From Cytobacillus sp. FSL H8-0458 (GTDB taxonomy: Bacteria; Bacillota; Bacilli; Bacillales; Cytobacillaceae), in assembly GCF_038002165.1 (NCBI RefSeq), contig NZ_JBBOBR010000001.1, positions 310,001 to 374,000 on the forward strand: a stretch of 64,000 nt of DNA, written 5' to 3'. This document shows positions 47,766 to 59,650 of this stretch, one piece after another; the first letter of the stretch is position 1; each line of letters begins with the position of its first letter. A model generated the notes under the pieces. That model did not search any database. It was not told the origin of the DNA and worked only from the letters and a program-made list of their open reading frames with translations. The position numbers and the translations under genes were made by a program.

Positions 47766-47959
47766 CTTTGCCTGCTAAAATCTGAAGTTAATTACTATGG
47801 AATTATTTGCTATTAATGAAATGTTTAGGTAACCTGTTATTAGATAGGCCATTTTTCATTGATGAAAACCCTTAGAAAAACTGTTATGATTTTACATAAT
47901 TATAATTAAACTATTTAAAGTGTAATAGAAGTTTTTTACCCAGGACAGGAGGGGTAAAT

Positions 47960-50152
47960 GTGCCAAATCTTCAGCAGAGCATGACGACAATCAGAAATTT
48001 ACTTAATATGACCTTTTTTCGTGTTCTCTTATTTGTTCTATTGGGAGTTGCTATGTATTTTTCCATGTATAGCAATGTGAAGCCTGAAAAGCTGGATTTA
48101 AGTCTGTTCTCTGTGGCTGAACAGACAATAAGGTCACCCATAACAATAGAGGATAAAGCAAGCACAGAAAGAAAGAGAAAAGAAGCAGAAAATAATGTAA
48201 AGGATATTTACGTTGTAAAAAAAGAGATTGCACAAAACAGAGTTGACCTGGTTACTTCCATTTTTGGATCCGTATCGGAAGTGAATGAAGAAGTAAAAGA
48301 AGTGATGGATGAGAAAAAGAAAGCTGCTGCAACTGAGTCCGGCAAAGATGTAGAGGCACCAGACCCTTCCGCTCCTGGTCCTGAAGATAAATTATCCATG
48401 GTTAAAGAAAAACTCACTGATGACGTAACACGTGAAGTATCTGATGGCGTCTTCCTTGCTTTGCTGCAGGCAAAGGAGGGGGAACTGAGCATTGCGAAAG
48501 ACCTTACTGTCACTGCTATCAATAAAATAATGAATAATGAAATTCCGGCTGAACAGGTGGAGAACGCGAAGAAGCGTGTTGAAGAAGAACTGAAGTTCAC
48601 CAGCTTAAATTCAGATTTAAAAAAAGCCGCAATAGAGCTGGGTCGCTATGCAATATATCAAAATCAATTTTATGATCCTGCTGCTACGGAAGAATTGCGG
48701 CAGCAAACTATCGAGAGTGTGGAGCCTGTAAAAATCCTTCAGGGACAGATCATTGTTGAAGAAAATCAGCTGATCAGCAGGGACATATACAGACAGCTTG
48801 AACTTGCAGGACTTCTTGACAGTGTTAATTCGATTCAGCCTTTTATAGGCTTATCTCTGATCATTGTCATCGTTTTATCAGCCCTATACTATTATTTCCA
48901 CGAATTGAATGTGCAGCGGGAATTAAAGCAAAGCTATTTATTGCTGTTCAGCCTTGTTTTTATCTTATCGATATTGCTTATGAAGGTCATAAGCCTGTTC
49001 CAATATGCTGATTACTCAGAGATAGGGTATATTTACCCTGCAGCCATGGGAGCTATGCTGATCAAAATATTGATCGATGAAAAGCTTGCAATGTACTACA
49101 CAATTATTATGGCTATCAGCGGAAGCATCATTTTTAATGAAGGTGTTACAGGAACATTCCAGCTGACATCAGCCATTTATATCCTTTGCAGCGGCTTGGC
49201 GGCCATATTGTTTTTGAGTAAGCAGAATCGCCGCTCTAAAATATTGCAGGCTGGTTTATTTGTATCTGCAGTTAACATACTTGTTATCTTTTCAATGCTT
49301 TTTTTAAGAAATGGCCACTATGAAACGATAGAATATGGATTTTACTTTGTCATAGCTCTGATTTCAGGTATATCGTCTGCTGTCCTGGCGATTGGCCTGC
49401 TGCCATATTTTGAGGCGGGCTTTGGAATTTTGTCTACTATGAGGCTGATTGAGCTTTCCAATCCTAATCATCCGCTGCTGAGAAAGATACTGATCGAATC
49501 TCCCGGAACCTACCATCATAGTGTAATGGTTGCAAATCTTTCCGAGTCAGCTTGTGAAGCTATTGGAGCAAATGGTCTTTTGGCGAGGGTGGGCTGCTAT
49601 TATCACGATATCGGCAAAACGAAACGGCCGCAATTTTTTATTGAGAATCAGGTGAATATTGAAAATCCGCATGATCGGCTTCCTCCTCAGACCAGTAAGA
49701 ACATTATTATCGCCCATGCCGCAGATGGGGCTGAAATGCTCCGAAAACATAAGATGCCTAAGGAGATAGTGGATATTGCCGAACAGCATCATGGAACAAC
49801 ATTGCTGAAATATTTTTACTATAAAGCAAAACAGAATGGCCTTGAGGTAAAAGAAGAGGATTATCGCTATCCGGGACCTAAACCGCAATCAAAAGAGTCG
49901 GCAGTCATCGGCATTGCGGATAGCGTAGAAGCTGCAGTCCGTTCAATGGCACATCCTACAACAGAGCAAATAGAGGATTTGGTCAAAAAGATAATCGCAG
50001 ACAGGCTTCAGGATGGACAGCTGAATGAATGTGATTTAACCTTAAAAGAACTGGAAACCGTTTCACACTCGTTCTGTGAAACGTTAAACGGAATTTTCCA
50101 TTCACGTATTGAGTATCCTGAAATGACAAAACAGAAGGTGAAACAGGCATGA
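47960..50152 (+). CDS. pgpH: Cyclic di-AMP phosphodiesterase PgpH (7TMR-HD)
   Basis: A 730-aa membrane protein. An N-terminal helix (about residues 18-35), a large extracellular 7TMR-HDED domain, seven transmembrane helices (about 285-475) and a cytoplasmic HD domain with H549-D550 ([11 protein letters not shown]) and AEQHHGTT. PgpH-type enzymes hydrolyse c-di-AMP. GTG 47960 follows AGGAGGGG. It overlaps ybeY by four bases. Confidence 0.94.
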   Translation: MPNLQQSMTTIRNLLNMTFFRVLLFVLLGVAMYFSMYSNVKPEKLDLSLFSVAEQTIRSPITIEDKASTERKRKEAENNVKDIYVVKKEIAQNRVDLVTSIFGSVSEVNEEVKEVMDEKKKAAATESGKDVEAPDPSAPGPEDKLSMVKEKLTDDVTREVSDGVFLALLQAKEGELSIAKDLTVTAINKIMNNEIPAEQVENAKKRVEEELKFTSLNSDLKKAAIELGRYAIYQNQFYDPAATEELRQQTIESVEPVKILQGQIIVEENQLISRDIYRQLELAGLLDSVNSIQPFIGLSLIIVIVLSALYYYFHELNVQRELKQSYLLLFSLVFILSILLMKVISLFQYADYSEIGYIYPAAMGAMLIKILIDEKLAMYYTIIMAISGSIIFNEGVTGTFQLTSAIYILCSGLAAILFLSKQNRRSKILQAGLFVSAVNILVIFSMLFLRNGHYETIEYGFYFVIALISGISSAVLAIGLLPYFEAGFGILSTMRLIELSNPNHPLLRKILIESPGTYHHSVMVANLSESACEAIGANGLLARVGCYYHDIGKTKRPQFFIENQVNIENPHDRLPPQTSKNIIIAHAADGAEMLRKHKMPKEIVDIAEQHHGTTLLKYFYYKAKQNGLEVKEEDYRYPGPKPQSKESAVIGIADSVEAAVRSMAHPTTEQIEDLVKKIIADRLQDGQLNECDLTLKELETVSHSFCETLNGIFHSRIEYPEMTKQKVKQA

Positions 50153-50619
50153 ATTTAAGCATTGATTTTTTAGACGAAACGAATGAGCTTCAGGAAAATG
50201 ATATAGCCAAAATTGAAGAGTTAATTAACTTTGCGGCTTCAAAAGAAACTGTAGAGCCTGAAAGCGAAGTATCCATTACGTTTGTGACCAATGAGCGCAT
50301 CCGCGAAATCAACAGGGAGTACCGGGATAAAGATCGGCCCACAGATGTTATTTCTTTCGCGATGGAAGAGCTGGGTGAAGGTGAAATTGAATTGATTGGT
50401 GCTGATATGCCGCGGGTACTTGGGGATATCATTATCTCCACTGCTAAGGCGAAGGAGCAGGCGGAGGAATATGGACATTCTTTTATAAGGGAGCTTGGCT
50501 TTTTGGCGGTCCATGGCTTCCTTCATCTTCTTGGCTATGATCATGAAAATCCGGATGATGAGAAAAAAATGTTTTCCCGCCAGAAGGATATACTTGATGA
50601 ATTCGGGCTCACGAGATAA
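50149..50619 (+). CDS. ybeY: Endoribonuclease YbeY
   Basis: A 156-aa zinc-dependent RNase for 16S rRNA 3' maturation and ribosome quality control. The metal motif H-x3-H-x5-H is seen in [13 protein letters not shown]. It is coupled to pgpH by ATGA and overlaps dgkA by 23 bases. Confidence 0.96.
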   Translation: MNLSIDFLDETNELQENDIAKIEELINFAASKETVEPESEVSITFVTNERIREINREYRDKDRPTDVISFAMEELGEGEIELIGADMPRVLGDIIISTAKAKEQAEEYGHSFIRELGFLAVHGFLHLLGYDHENPDDEKKMFSRQKDILDEFGLTR

Positions 50620-50989
50620 AAAAGTCCGAAAACACAATGTCCTTAAATCCTTTGTGTTTGCTTTTTCCGGAATTAGAACTTCGTTATTGAATGAAAGGAA
50701 TCTGCAGATACATTTGGCAGTATCCCTGGCTGTCATGTTCTTTGGGATATACTTTGGCATTTCCCGGCTTGAATGGATGGTCATTCTGCTGGCCATCGGG
50801 GGCATGCTCTCACTTGAATTGCTGAATACAGCCATTGAAAGGGCTGTGGATCTGGCAACCGAAGATTATCATCCCCTTGCAAAGCAGGCGAAGGATATAG
50901 CCGCTGGAGCGGTGCTGGTGTATGCCATTGTAAGTGTAATAATAGGCGGAGTAATATTCCTGCCTAAAATTCTGATATTTTTGCAGTAA
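50597..50989 (+). CDS. dgkA: Undecaprenol/diacylglycerol kinase DgkA
   Basis: A 130-aa membrane kinase with three helices. The family motif is [19 protein letters not shown], and [17 protein letters not shown] follows. The Gram-positive enzyme phosphorylates undecaprenol. ATG 50597 lies within the end of ybeY, 8 bases from AAGGA. Confidence 0.94.
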   Translation: MNSGSRDKKVRKHNVLKSFVFAFSGIRTSLLNERNLQIHLAVSLAVMFFGIYFGISRLEWMVILLAIGGMLSLELLNTAIERAVDLATEDYHPLAKQAKDIAAGAVLVYAIVSVIIGGVIFLPKILIFLQ

Positions 50990-52687
<1,698 letters not shown>

Positions 52688-52844
52688 ACCAGCCCTAATT
52701 AAAGTATTATCTATTTCTGATTTATATGCATACAGGTGATTGACAATATTTTCGTCTCATGATTTTACAAAGACAGGCTATGATATAAATAAATGTATTG
52801 GGATAAAGAATTGCTAGTTGAATAACTGAAAGGTGGGGTTTTCG

Positions 52845-52988
52845 ATGATGGATTTTACCTGGAGAGTGTTTTCCCAGACAGGAAATATTGACACATATCT
52901 TCTCTTCAAGGAGCTAGAAAAGGAAACTCAGGATATACCCGGCAGCAATGATGAAGAGCTAGCAGAAGCTGATTTTCCCATCTCATAG
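52845..52988 (+). CDS. yqzL: YqzL family small protein
   Basis: A 47-aa protein beginning MMDFTWRVFSQTGNIDTYLL and ending DFPIS, nearly the pattern of B. subtilis YqzL between era and recO. AAAGGTGGGG lies 6 to 9 bases before the tandem ATGs (52845 or 52848). Function unknown. Confidence 0.88.
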   Translation: MMDFTWRVFSQTGNIDTYLLFKELEKETQDIPGSNDEELAEADFPIS

Positions 52989-53018
52989 GTTTGTCGAAAG
53001 ACAGGGATGGTGTCACGG

Positions 53019-53771
53019 TTGCTTGATAAATGTGAAGGCATCGTCATCAGGACAACTAATTATAGTGAAACAAATAAGATAGTTACTTTATATACCCGGG
53101 AATGGGGTAAAGTTGGTGTGATGGCACGAGGAGCGAAAAAGCCCAACAGCAGACTTGCAGCTGTCACCCAGCTTTTTACATACGGGAATTTTTTAGTTCA
53201 GCGCGGAAGCGGTCTCGGTACCCTGCAGCAGGGTGACATGATTTCATCCATGCGATCTATTAAAGAAGATATTTTTCTGACGGCTTATGCAAGCTATATT
53301 GTCGATTTGACTGATAAAAGCAGTGAGGATAAGAAGCCCAACCCATTTTTGTTTGAATTGCTGCATCAAACGCTAAATTTAATTAACGAAGGATATGACC
53401 CGGAAATTCTCACGAACATTTATGAAATGAAAATGCTGAATGGTCTAGGTTTATATCCAGTTCTTGATCAATGTTCTGTCTGCGGAAGCACTGACGGACA
53501 TTTTGCATTTTCTATCCGGGAAAACGGACTCATTTGTCATCGCTGTCTTGATAAGGATCCTTATCATTATAAAGTATCACAGGCGACAATTAAGCTGCTG
53601 CGACTGTTTTATTTTTTTGACTTGTCCAGACTCGGCAATATCTCTGTTAAACCGGAGACCAAAGCTGAATTGAAAAAGATTATCTCTGCTTATTATGAAG
53701 AGTATTCCGGCTTAAACCTTAAGTCTAAGAAGTTTTTGAATCAAATGGACAAGTTTAATGATCTTATGTAA
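53019..53771 (+). CDS. recO: DNA repair protein RecO
   Basis: A 250-aa protein that loads RecA and anneals strands in the RecFOR pathway. An N-terminal OB fold ([20 protein letters not shown]) is followed by a helical domain and a zinc finger (CSVCGS...CHRC). TTG 53019 gives MLDKCEG, matching the B. subtilis start, with GGATGGTG 6 bases upstream; ATG 53007 is an alternative. Confidence 0.92.
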   Translation: MLDKCEGIVIRTTNYSETNKIVTLYTREWGKVGVMARGAKKPNSRLAAVTQLFTYGNFLVQRGSGLGTLQQGDMISSMRSIKEDIFLTAYASYIVDLTDKSSEDKKPNPFLFELLHQTLNLINEGYDPEILTNIYEMKMLNGLGLYPVLDQCSVCGSTDGHFAFSIRENGLICHRCLDKDPYHYKVSQATIKLLRLFYFFDLSRLGNISVKPETKAELKKIISAYYEEYSGLNLKSKKFLNQMDKFNDLM

Positions 53772-53798
53772 TGATATCCTTTTGCTTTTTACTTAAGA

Positions 53799-53827
53799 TT
53801 GACAATCCAATGTAATTCCGCTATGAT
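53799..53827 (+). promoter_or_regulatory. Promoter of the glyQS T-box transcript
   Basis: A perfect TTGACA (53799-53804), a 17-base spacer and TATGAT (53822-53827), about 30 bases before the T-box leader. Confidence 0.88.
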
Positions 53828-53854
53828 TCAAATTAATAAAATATTATTGCTGTG

Positions 53855-54059
53855 AAGGAGAAGAGTACTTAACTTTTTCTCATTAAAGCGAACCTGGGAC
53901 AGTGGGAGCCGGGTATGGATGGTTAAGGAAGGGCGCTCTGGAGCAATTTTGTCTATCGACAACCAAAGAGGCTGCGGTCAAAATCGCAGCAAATAGGGTG
54001 GAACCGCGGGTGAACTCTCGTCCCTATGCCATGTGGGCATAGAGACGGGAGTTTTTTTA
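53855..54059 (+). promoter_or_regulatory. Glycine T-box riboswitch of glyQS
   Basis: Stem I is delimited by GAGAAGAGTACTTAAC and GTTAAGGAAGGGCGCTCT. The AGTA bulge (53874-53877) faces the specifier-loop strand, where GGC (53932-53934) is a glycine codon. The canonical T-box AGGGTGGAACCGCG is at 53995-54008. The terminator (54014-54058) pairs ACTCTCGTC with GACGGGAGT and ends in seven T residues. Uncharged tRNA-Gly is expected to favour the antiterminator. Confidence 0.96.
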
Positions 54060-54145
54060 TGTTTACTGAAGATGGAAGTTCTATAGGTAGACAGCTGCTA
54101 AGTTCATAATTGTTTATTTAATAAAAAATAAGAAAGAGGTGTCCT

Positions 54146-55036
54146 ATGAATATTCAAAACATGATTTTAACACTTCAAAAACATTGGTCTGAACAGGGTT
54201 GTATCCTCATGCAGGCTTATGATACTGAAAAAGGCGCCGGTACAATGAGCCCTTATACATTTTTACGAGCGATTGGACCAGAGCCGTGGAATGTGGCTTA
54301 TGTAGAACCTTCACGCCGTCCGGCCGATGGCCGATATGGAGAGAATCCAAACCGGCTTTATCAGCATCATCAATTTCAGGTGATCATGAAGCCGTCGCCG
54401 GATAATATCCAGGAGCTGTATCTTGATTCACTCAAGGCATTGGGCATTGATCCGCTTGAACATGACATCCGGTTTGTAGAAGATAACTGGGAAAATCCTT
54501 CTCTTGGCTGCGCAGGCTTAGGATGGGAAGTTTGGCTTGATGGTATGGAAATAACACAGTTCACATACTTCCAGCAGGTAGGCGGATTGGAATGCAAGCC
54601 TGTATCTGTTGAAATTACATACGGAATTGAAAGGCTTGCCTCTTACATTCAGGATAAGGAAAATGTATTTGACCTTGAATGGACAGAAGGATTTACAGTT
54701 AGGGACATTTTCCTGCAGCCCGAGTTTGAGCATTCCAAATATACGTTTGAAACATCAGATCAGGAAATGCTCTTTAATTTGTTCAATATCTATGAGAAAG
54801 AAGCACATAGGCAAATGGATGAAGGGCTTGTACACCCGGCTTATGACTATGTATTGAAATGTTCCCATACTTTTAACCTGCTCGATGCAAGGGGAGCGAT
54901 CTCAGTAACAGAAAGAACAGGCTATATTGCAAGGTGCCGGAATCTGGCCAGAAAAATAGCCAAAACCTTTTATGAAGAGAGAGAAAAACTTGGCTTTCCA
55001 ATTTTAAAGGATAAGGAGGAAGGATCTCATGAATAA
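54146..55036 (+). CDS. glyQ: Glycine-tRNA ligase alpha subunit
   Basis: A 296-aa catalytic subunit of the tetrameric bacterial glycyl-tRNA synthetase. Family segments include [19 protein letters not shown] and [28 protein letters not shown] precedes ATG 54146. It overlaps glyS by 8 bases. Confidence 0.98.
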   Translation: MNIQNMILTLQKHWSEQGCILMQAYDTEKGAGTMSPYTFLRAIGPEPWNVAYVEPSRRPADGRYGENPNRLYQHHQFQVIMKPSPDNIQELYLDSLKALGIDPLEHDIRFVEDNWENPSLGCAGLGWEVWLDGMEITQFTYFQQVGGLECKPVSVEITYGIERLASYIQDKENVFDLEWTEGFTVRDIFLQPEFEHSKYTFETSDQEMLFNLFNIYEKEAHRQMDEGLVHPAYDYVLKCSHTFNLLDARGAISVTERTGYIARCRNLARKIAKTFYEEREKLGFPILKDKEEGSHE

Positions 55037-57101
55037 GAAAGATCTTCTGCTGGAAATTGGACTAGAAGAAATGCCTGCCAGATTTGTCACTAATTCGATG
55101 AATCAGCTTTCAGATAAAGTGAAATCATGGCTGTTGGAAAAGAAAATATCTTTTGGCGAGATCAGCGCTTTCTCCTCTCCACGCCGTTTGGCTGTTCTTG
55201 TTACGGGAGTGGATACCGCCCAGGAAGACATAAATGAGGAAGCGAAAGGACCTGCGAAAAAAATTGCATTAACCGAGGATGGAGAATGGTCAAAAGCTGC
55301 GGTTGGATTCAGCCGGGGTCAGGGAGCTTCTGTAGAAGATATATTCTTTAAAGAAATTAACGGTATTGAATACGCCCATGTCAGCAAATTCATTAAAGGG
55401 CAGGAAACAGCTGCACTGCTTCCTGAACTTCAGCAGATTGTCACTTCGTTATCATTCCCGAAGAATATGCGCTGGGCAAATCAGGAGCTGCGCTTTATCA
55501 GGCCTATCAAGTGGCTTATGGCGCTATTTGGAAATGAAATCATACCTTTTTCCATCACAAATGTTCAGACTTCCAACCTTACAAGAGGTCACCGCTTTTT
55601 AGGGAAAGAGATTGAAATTAACAATCCTTCTGATTATGAAAAGGCCCTGCTGGCACAATATGTAATAACTAACCCTCAGGAAAGAAAAAGTGCCATTCTT
55701 TCACAATTGGAAAAAATAGAGGAAGAGCATGGCTGGGTTATCCCGGTGGATGAAGAACTATTGGAAGAAGTAAACAATCTTGTTGAGTACCCGACTGCAT
55801 TATATGGCACATTTGAAGAAGAATACCTTGAACTTCCGGAAGAGGTTTTAATTACTTCCATGAAAGAGCATCAGCGCTATTTCCCGGTAAAGTCCAAAGA
55901 CGGCACGCTTCTTCCTTACTTTGTAACAGTCCGGAATGGTTCTCATGAACATTTGGAGAAAGTGGCTAAAGGAAATGAGAAAGTATTGCGGGCAAGACTT
56001 TCTGATGCAGCTTTCTTCTACAGGGAAGACCAAAAAACGGATATTGCGGCATCGATCGAAAAACTTAAAAACATTGTGTATCATGAGGAAATTGGTACAC
56101 TTGCCGAAAAGGTAGACCGTGTCCGCCAGCTGGCAGCGAAACTGAGCGAGAAGCTTGACTTCAGTGATGAAGCAAAAGCAGTGACAGATCGGGCTGCTGA
56201 AATCTCAAAGTTTGACCTTGTTTCGCATATGGTTTATGAATTTCCTGAGCTGCAAGGTTTTATGGGGGAAAAATACGCCCTGCAAAAAGGTGAAAAAGAA
56301 GCTGTGGCACGTGCAATTAATGAACATTACATGCCGCGCAATGCAGAGGACCGGACGCCGGATAGTGATGCCGGTGCATTGCTTTCCATTGCTGAGAAGC
56401 TGGACACAATTGTGTCATCCTTTGCAATTGGAATTATTCCAAGCGGTTCCCAGGATCCATATGCCTTAAGAAGACAGGCATCGGGTATCATCCAGACGTT
56501 ACTGGCGAGAAACTGGAATTTGAACCTCGAAGAATTGATTTCATTATCTTCTGAGACTGTTCTTAATGCGGATATTGGAAAGAAATCAAAAAGTGAATTG
56601 ATGCAGGAATTAGTTTCTTTCTTTAAATTAAGAATTAAATATATGCTGCAGGAAAAAGCAGTGCGCTATGACTTGATTGAAGCTGTTTTAGGAAATGATA
56701 TCGGCTCCGTGCCTTCACTTGTGAAGAGAGCCCAAGTATTGGAGTCCCACAAGGATGCAGAAGGCTTCAAGGAAAGCATTGAAGCTCTTAGCCGGGTAAT
56801 CAACATTGCTTCTAAGGCAGAAGATAAAGGGGATATAGACAGCGGCTTATTTGAAAATGAAAACGAAAAAGCTCTGTTCAGCAAATATTTATCAGTTAAC
56901 GAGGAATTGAAAAAAGAGGTTAACGAGGAAGAAGCCTTTAACTTGCTAATCAGCTTGAAACCTGAAATTGATCAATACTTCGAGCATACTATGGTAATGG
57001 ATGAGAATCAGGAAATTCGCCGCAATAGGCTGCAGCAAATGGCACATTTGGCTGATGTGATAAAGAAATTTGCAAATATGAATGAAATAATTGTTAAGTA
57101 A
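55029..57101 (+). CDS. glyS: Glycine-tRNA ligase beta subunit
   Basis: A 690-aa subunit for tRNA recognition. It begins with [14 protein letters not shown] and contains [17 protein letters not shown] and HD-like regions; the C-terminus has the anticodon-binding domain (FFDHTMVM-type, here [11 protein letters not shown]). RBS AAGGAGGA lies in the end of glyQ. A terminator at 57175 follows. Confidence 0.97.
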   Translation: MNKKDLLLEIGLEEMPARFVTNSMNQLSDKVKSWLLEKKISFGEISAFSSPRRLAVLVTGVDTAQEDINEEAKGPAKKIALTEDGEWSKAAVGFSRGQGASVEDIFFKEINGIEYAHVSKFIKGQETAALLPELQQIVTSLSFPKNMRWANQELRFIRPIKWLMALFGNEIIPFSITNVQTSNLTRGHRFLGKEIEINNPSDYEKALLAQYVITNPQERKSAILSQLEKIEEEHGWVIPVDEELLEEVNNLVEYPTALYGTFEEEYLELPEEVLITSMKEHQRYFPVKSKDGTLLPYFVTVRNGSHEHLEKVAKGNEKVLRARLSDAAFFYREDQKTDIAASIEKLKNIVYHEEIGTLAEKVDRVRQLAAKLSEKLDFSDEAKAVTDRAAEISKFDLVSHMVYEFPELQGFMGEKYALQKGEKEAVARAINEHYMPRNAEDRTPDSDAGALLSIAEKLDTIVSSFAIGIIPSGSQDPYALRRQASGIIQTLLARNWNLNLEELISLSSETVLNADIGKKSKSELMQELVSFFKLRIKYMLQEKAVRYDLIEAVLGNDIGSVPSLVKRAQVLESHKDAEGFKESIEALSRVINIASKAEDKGDIDSGLFENENEKALFSKYLSVNEELKKEVNEEEAFNLLISLKPEIDQYFEHTMVMDENQEIRRNRLQQMAHLADVIKKFANMNEIIVK

Positions 57102-57174
57102 TAAGCTGAAATTTTGCGTTTTATGCTTTAATACGATTAAAATCTAAGATGAGGACAGCTGCCGTGGCTGTCAG

Positions 57175-57212
57175 GAAAGAGCCTGTTTTTGACGGGCTCT
57201 TTCGTATTTTGG
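57175..57212 (+). terminator. Terminator after glyS
   Basis: GAAAGAGCC (57175-57183) pairs with GGCTCTTTC (57195-57203), followed by GTATTTTG. Strong stem, modest T-run. Confidence 0.8.
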
Positions 57213-57353
57213 GCATATTAGGCAGTATAAAACAAACTATATATGAAACACATCTTTTCATTTATGATATATAGTATATAATAATTATATAAAAGTATAA
57301 CCTTATTATAGTGGAAAATGAGTGCCAATAGCATCTCCTTTTCAGATTAGGTG

Positions 57354-57986
57354 GTGAGGAAAATCGAATTAAATAAAAGGCAGGAAAAGATCATAGAAAT
57401 CGTTAAGGAAAACGGGCCGATCACTGGTGAGAGTATAGCGGAACAGCTTAGTCTAACGAGGGCAACACTAAGGCCGGATCTGGCTATATTAACGATGGCA
57501 GGCTATTTAGATGCCCGTCCGCGTGTAGGTTATTTTTATACAGGGAAGACTGGGGCACAGCTGTTGACAGAAAACCTTCAAAAGCTTTATGTAAGGGATT
57601 ATCAATCCATTCCTGTAGTGGTTAATGAGAATGTTTCGGTATATGATGCTATAGTGACAATGTTTCTAGAAGATGTCGGCACGTTATTTGTTGTCGATCA
57701 GGGTTCACTGCTTGTTGGGGTTCTGTCAAGGAAGGATTTACTGCGAGCAAGTATTGGCAAGCAGGAACTAAATTCCATCCCTGTTAATATTATTATGACA
57801 AGAATGCCTAATATTACCATGTGTGAAAAAGATGATTTGCTCATAGAAGTTGCTAAAAAGCTGATTGAAAAGCAAATCGACGCCCTTCCTGTTGTAAGAA
57901 AGACGGAGAAAGGGTTCGAAGTAAACGGCAGGATAACCAAAACAAATCTGACAAAAGCGTTCTTGGCTCTGGCCGGGGAAAAGTAG
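57354..57986 (+). CDS. ccpN: Transcriptional repressor CcpN
   Basis: A 210-aa repressor of gluconeogenic genes (gapB, pckA in B. subtilis). A winged helix-turn-helix (residues about 5-60, ITGESIAEQLSLTRATLRPD) is followed by two CBS domains that sense adenine nucleotides. GTG 57354 gives MRKIELNKRQ, aligned with the family start; a GTG at 57351 is possible and the RBS is weak. yqfL follows after 28 bases, as in B. subtilis. Confidence 0.93.
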   Translation: MRKIELNKRQEKIIEIVKENGPITGESIAEQLSLTRATLRPDLAILTMAGYLDARPRVGYFYTGKTGAQLLTENLQKLYVRDYQSIPVVVNENVSVYDAIVTMFLEDVGTLFVVDQGSLLVGVLSRKDLLRASIGKQELNSIPVNIIMTRMPNITMCEKDDLLIEVAKKLIEKQIDALPVVRKTEKGFEVNGRITKTNLTKAFLALAGEK

Positions 57987-58014
57987 CAATCTAAGAAGGA
58001 GATGGTGTTGAAGG

Positions 58015-58833
58015 ATGAAAAAATTGCCGGTCATTTACGTCGTTTCAGACTCAGTTGGAGAAACGGCCGAACTTGTAACAAAAGCTGCAACGAGCCAGTT
58101 CAATGGCAGTGATATATCTATTAAGCGCTTTCCATATGTCGAAGAGAAAATACATATTGATGAAGTCATTTCGCTCGCAAAGCTTGATAATGGGATGATA
58201 GCCTATACAATGGTCAAGCCGGACATGAGGAAATATATTAACCAGCGGGCTGCTGAAGAAGGGATATATGCTTTTGATATTGTTGGCCCATTAATGGATC
58301 AAATCCAAAGAGCCTGCGGCATTACACCGCTTTTTGAACCTGGACTGGTCAGGAAGCTTGATGAGGATTATTTTAAAAAGATTGAGGCAATTGAGTTCGC
58401 TGTAAAATATGATGATGGCCGTGACCCTCGTGGAATATTAAAGGCTGATATAGTGCTTATAGGTGTATCAAGGACTTCAAAAACACCTCTTTCCCAGTAT
58501 CTTGCCCATAAGCGCCTTAAAGTGGCTAACGTGCCCCTTGTGCCTGAAGTCGATCCTCCAGAAGAGCTGTTTCTTGTCCCGCCGGATAAGTGCTTCGGTT
58601 TGAAAATCAGCCCTGAAAAATTAAACTTCATCCGAAGAGAACGCCTGATATCATTAGGTCTAAGCGATAATGCCAGCTATGCTAATATAGAAAGAATCAA
58701 AGAAGAAATAGGTTACTTTGAAAAAATAGTTTCCAAAATTAAATGCCCGGTTATTGATGTCACGAACAAAGCTGTAGAAGAAACAGCCAATATGATCCTA
58801 AGTCAATACCGGAAAAACTTTCCGAAAAGCTAG
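58015..58833 (+). CDS. yqfL: Pyruvate phosphate dikinase/PEP synthase regulatory protein YqfL
   Basis: A 272-aa DUF299 protein. The family are bifunctional ADP-dependent kinases and Pi-dependent phosphorylases of PPDK or PEP synthase. The P-loop [11 protein letters not shown] is at about residues 150-160. RBS AAGGAGATGG is 10 or more bases upstream of ATG 58015. Together with ccpN it forms a gluconeogenesis-control pair; in B. subtilis YqfL modulates CcpN activity. Confidence 0.93.
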   Translation: MKKLPVIYVVSDSVGETAELVTKAATSQFNGSDISIKRFPYVEEKIHIDEVISLAKLDNGMIAYTMVKPDMRKYINQRAAEEGIYAFDIVGPLMDQIQRACGITPLFEPGLVRKLDEDYFKKIEAIEFAVKYDDGRDPRGILKADIVLIGVSRTSKTPLSQYLAHKRLKVANVPLVPEVDPPEELFLVPPDKCFGLKISPEKLNFIRRERLISLGLSDNASYANIERIKEEIGYFEKIVSKIKCPVIDVTNKAVEETANMILSQYRKNFPKS

Positions 58834-58866
58834 CACATAAATTCTTTATGTGCCTTTTCTTTTTTT
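58833..58866 (+). terminator. Terminator after yqfL
   Basis: GCACATAAA (58833-58841) pairs perfectly with TTTATGTGC (58845-58853), then CTTTTCTTTTTTT. Confidence 0.88.
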
Positions 58867-59171
58867 GTCGGCAGCCAGTTTTTTGGGGGATTTCACTTTA
58901 TGATGAGAAAGAAACGGCAAAATTTAATTATATTCTTGCCAGATAAAATAATGGCAAAATAGAGATTAATGTACTATAATAAAAAATTGTGATAAAAATG
59001 TATCCGAATAGGTTTAGAGTTCATTGTCAAGGAATAAACTATTTATTGTGGCATGTCAAGCTTTCGACCAAGAAAAAATTCGACATATCTCACTATGCAA
59101 AAGTTATTCATGTAAAGAAGGATTATGCGGAGTGATGTAGAATTATTAGAACATTAGGCAAACCAATCATT
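58867..59171 (+). other. Upstream region of the yqxD-dnaG-sigA operon
   Basis: About 305 A+T-rich bases. TATAAT at 58976-58981 and several TTG boxes may form promoters, as expected for the sigA operon, but no pair has good spacing. A short frame MRSDVELLEH from 59124 with AGAAGGATT upstream may be the damaged beginning of yqxD. Confidence 0.35.
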
Positions 59172-59611
59172 ATGGTAGATGCTGATTCCTGTCCTGTAAA
59201 AGAAGAAATTGTCGAAATAGCCAATTCCTTTACTGTGGACGCAGTATTTGTTGCTTCCTATGCCCATATGCAAAATGACCTGAATGGGCTGTCTGGAAAT
59301 TTGTTGACAGCAGTAAGGAAGCTGCAGATTTATTCATAATGAATAATGTGAAATCAGGAGATGCAGTTGTAACTCAAGACATTGGATTGGCATCAACTCT
59401 TTTGCTAAAGGGTGTTTATGTCCTTTCTCCCAGGGGAATTTTATTTGAAGAAAGTGAAATTCGAACCGCTTTGGAAATGAGGCATCTTTCAGCTAAGGCG
59501 CGAAGAAGAGGGGTTTATGGAAAAGGCCCAAAACCATTTAGCCAAGAGGAGCGATCCAGGTTTGTGCAGCAATTGACCAAGATTTTGTCGAATTTTGAAG
59601 GGATTCAGTAA
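59172..59611 (+). pseudogene. yqxD: YqxD/YaiI family (UPF0178), frameshifted
   Basis: The first part reads MVDADSCPVKEEIVEIANSF then [13 protein letters not shown] in one frame, which stops at 59337-59339. The rest continues in another frame from 59285 as [20 protein letters not shown] and on through [15 protein letters not shown] to 59611. The pieces align to B. subtilis YqxD joined at about 59282-59285, as if one base were lost. The normal first few codons also lack a start in frame. It is either a recent pseudogene or a sequencing error; position before dnaG is conserved. Confidence 0.85.
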
Positions 59612-59650
59612 CGTTTATCGAATACCTGAGTAAGTAATGGAGTTGTTCAT

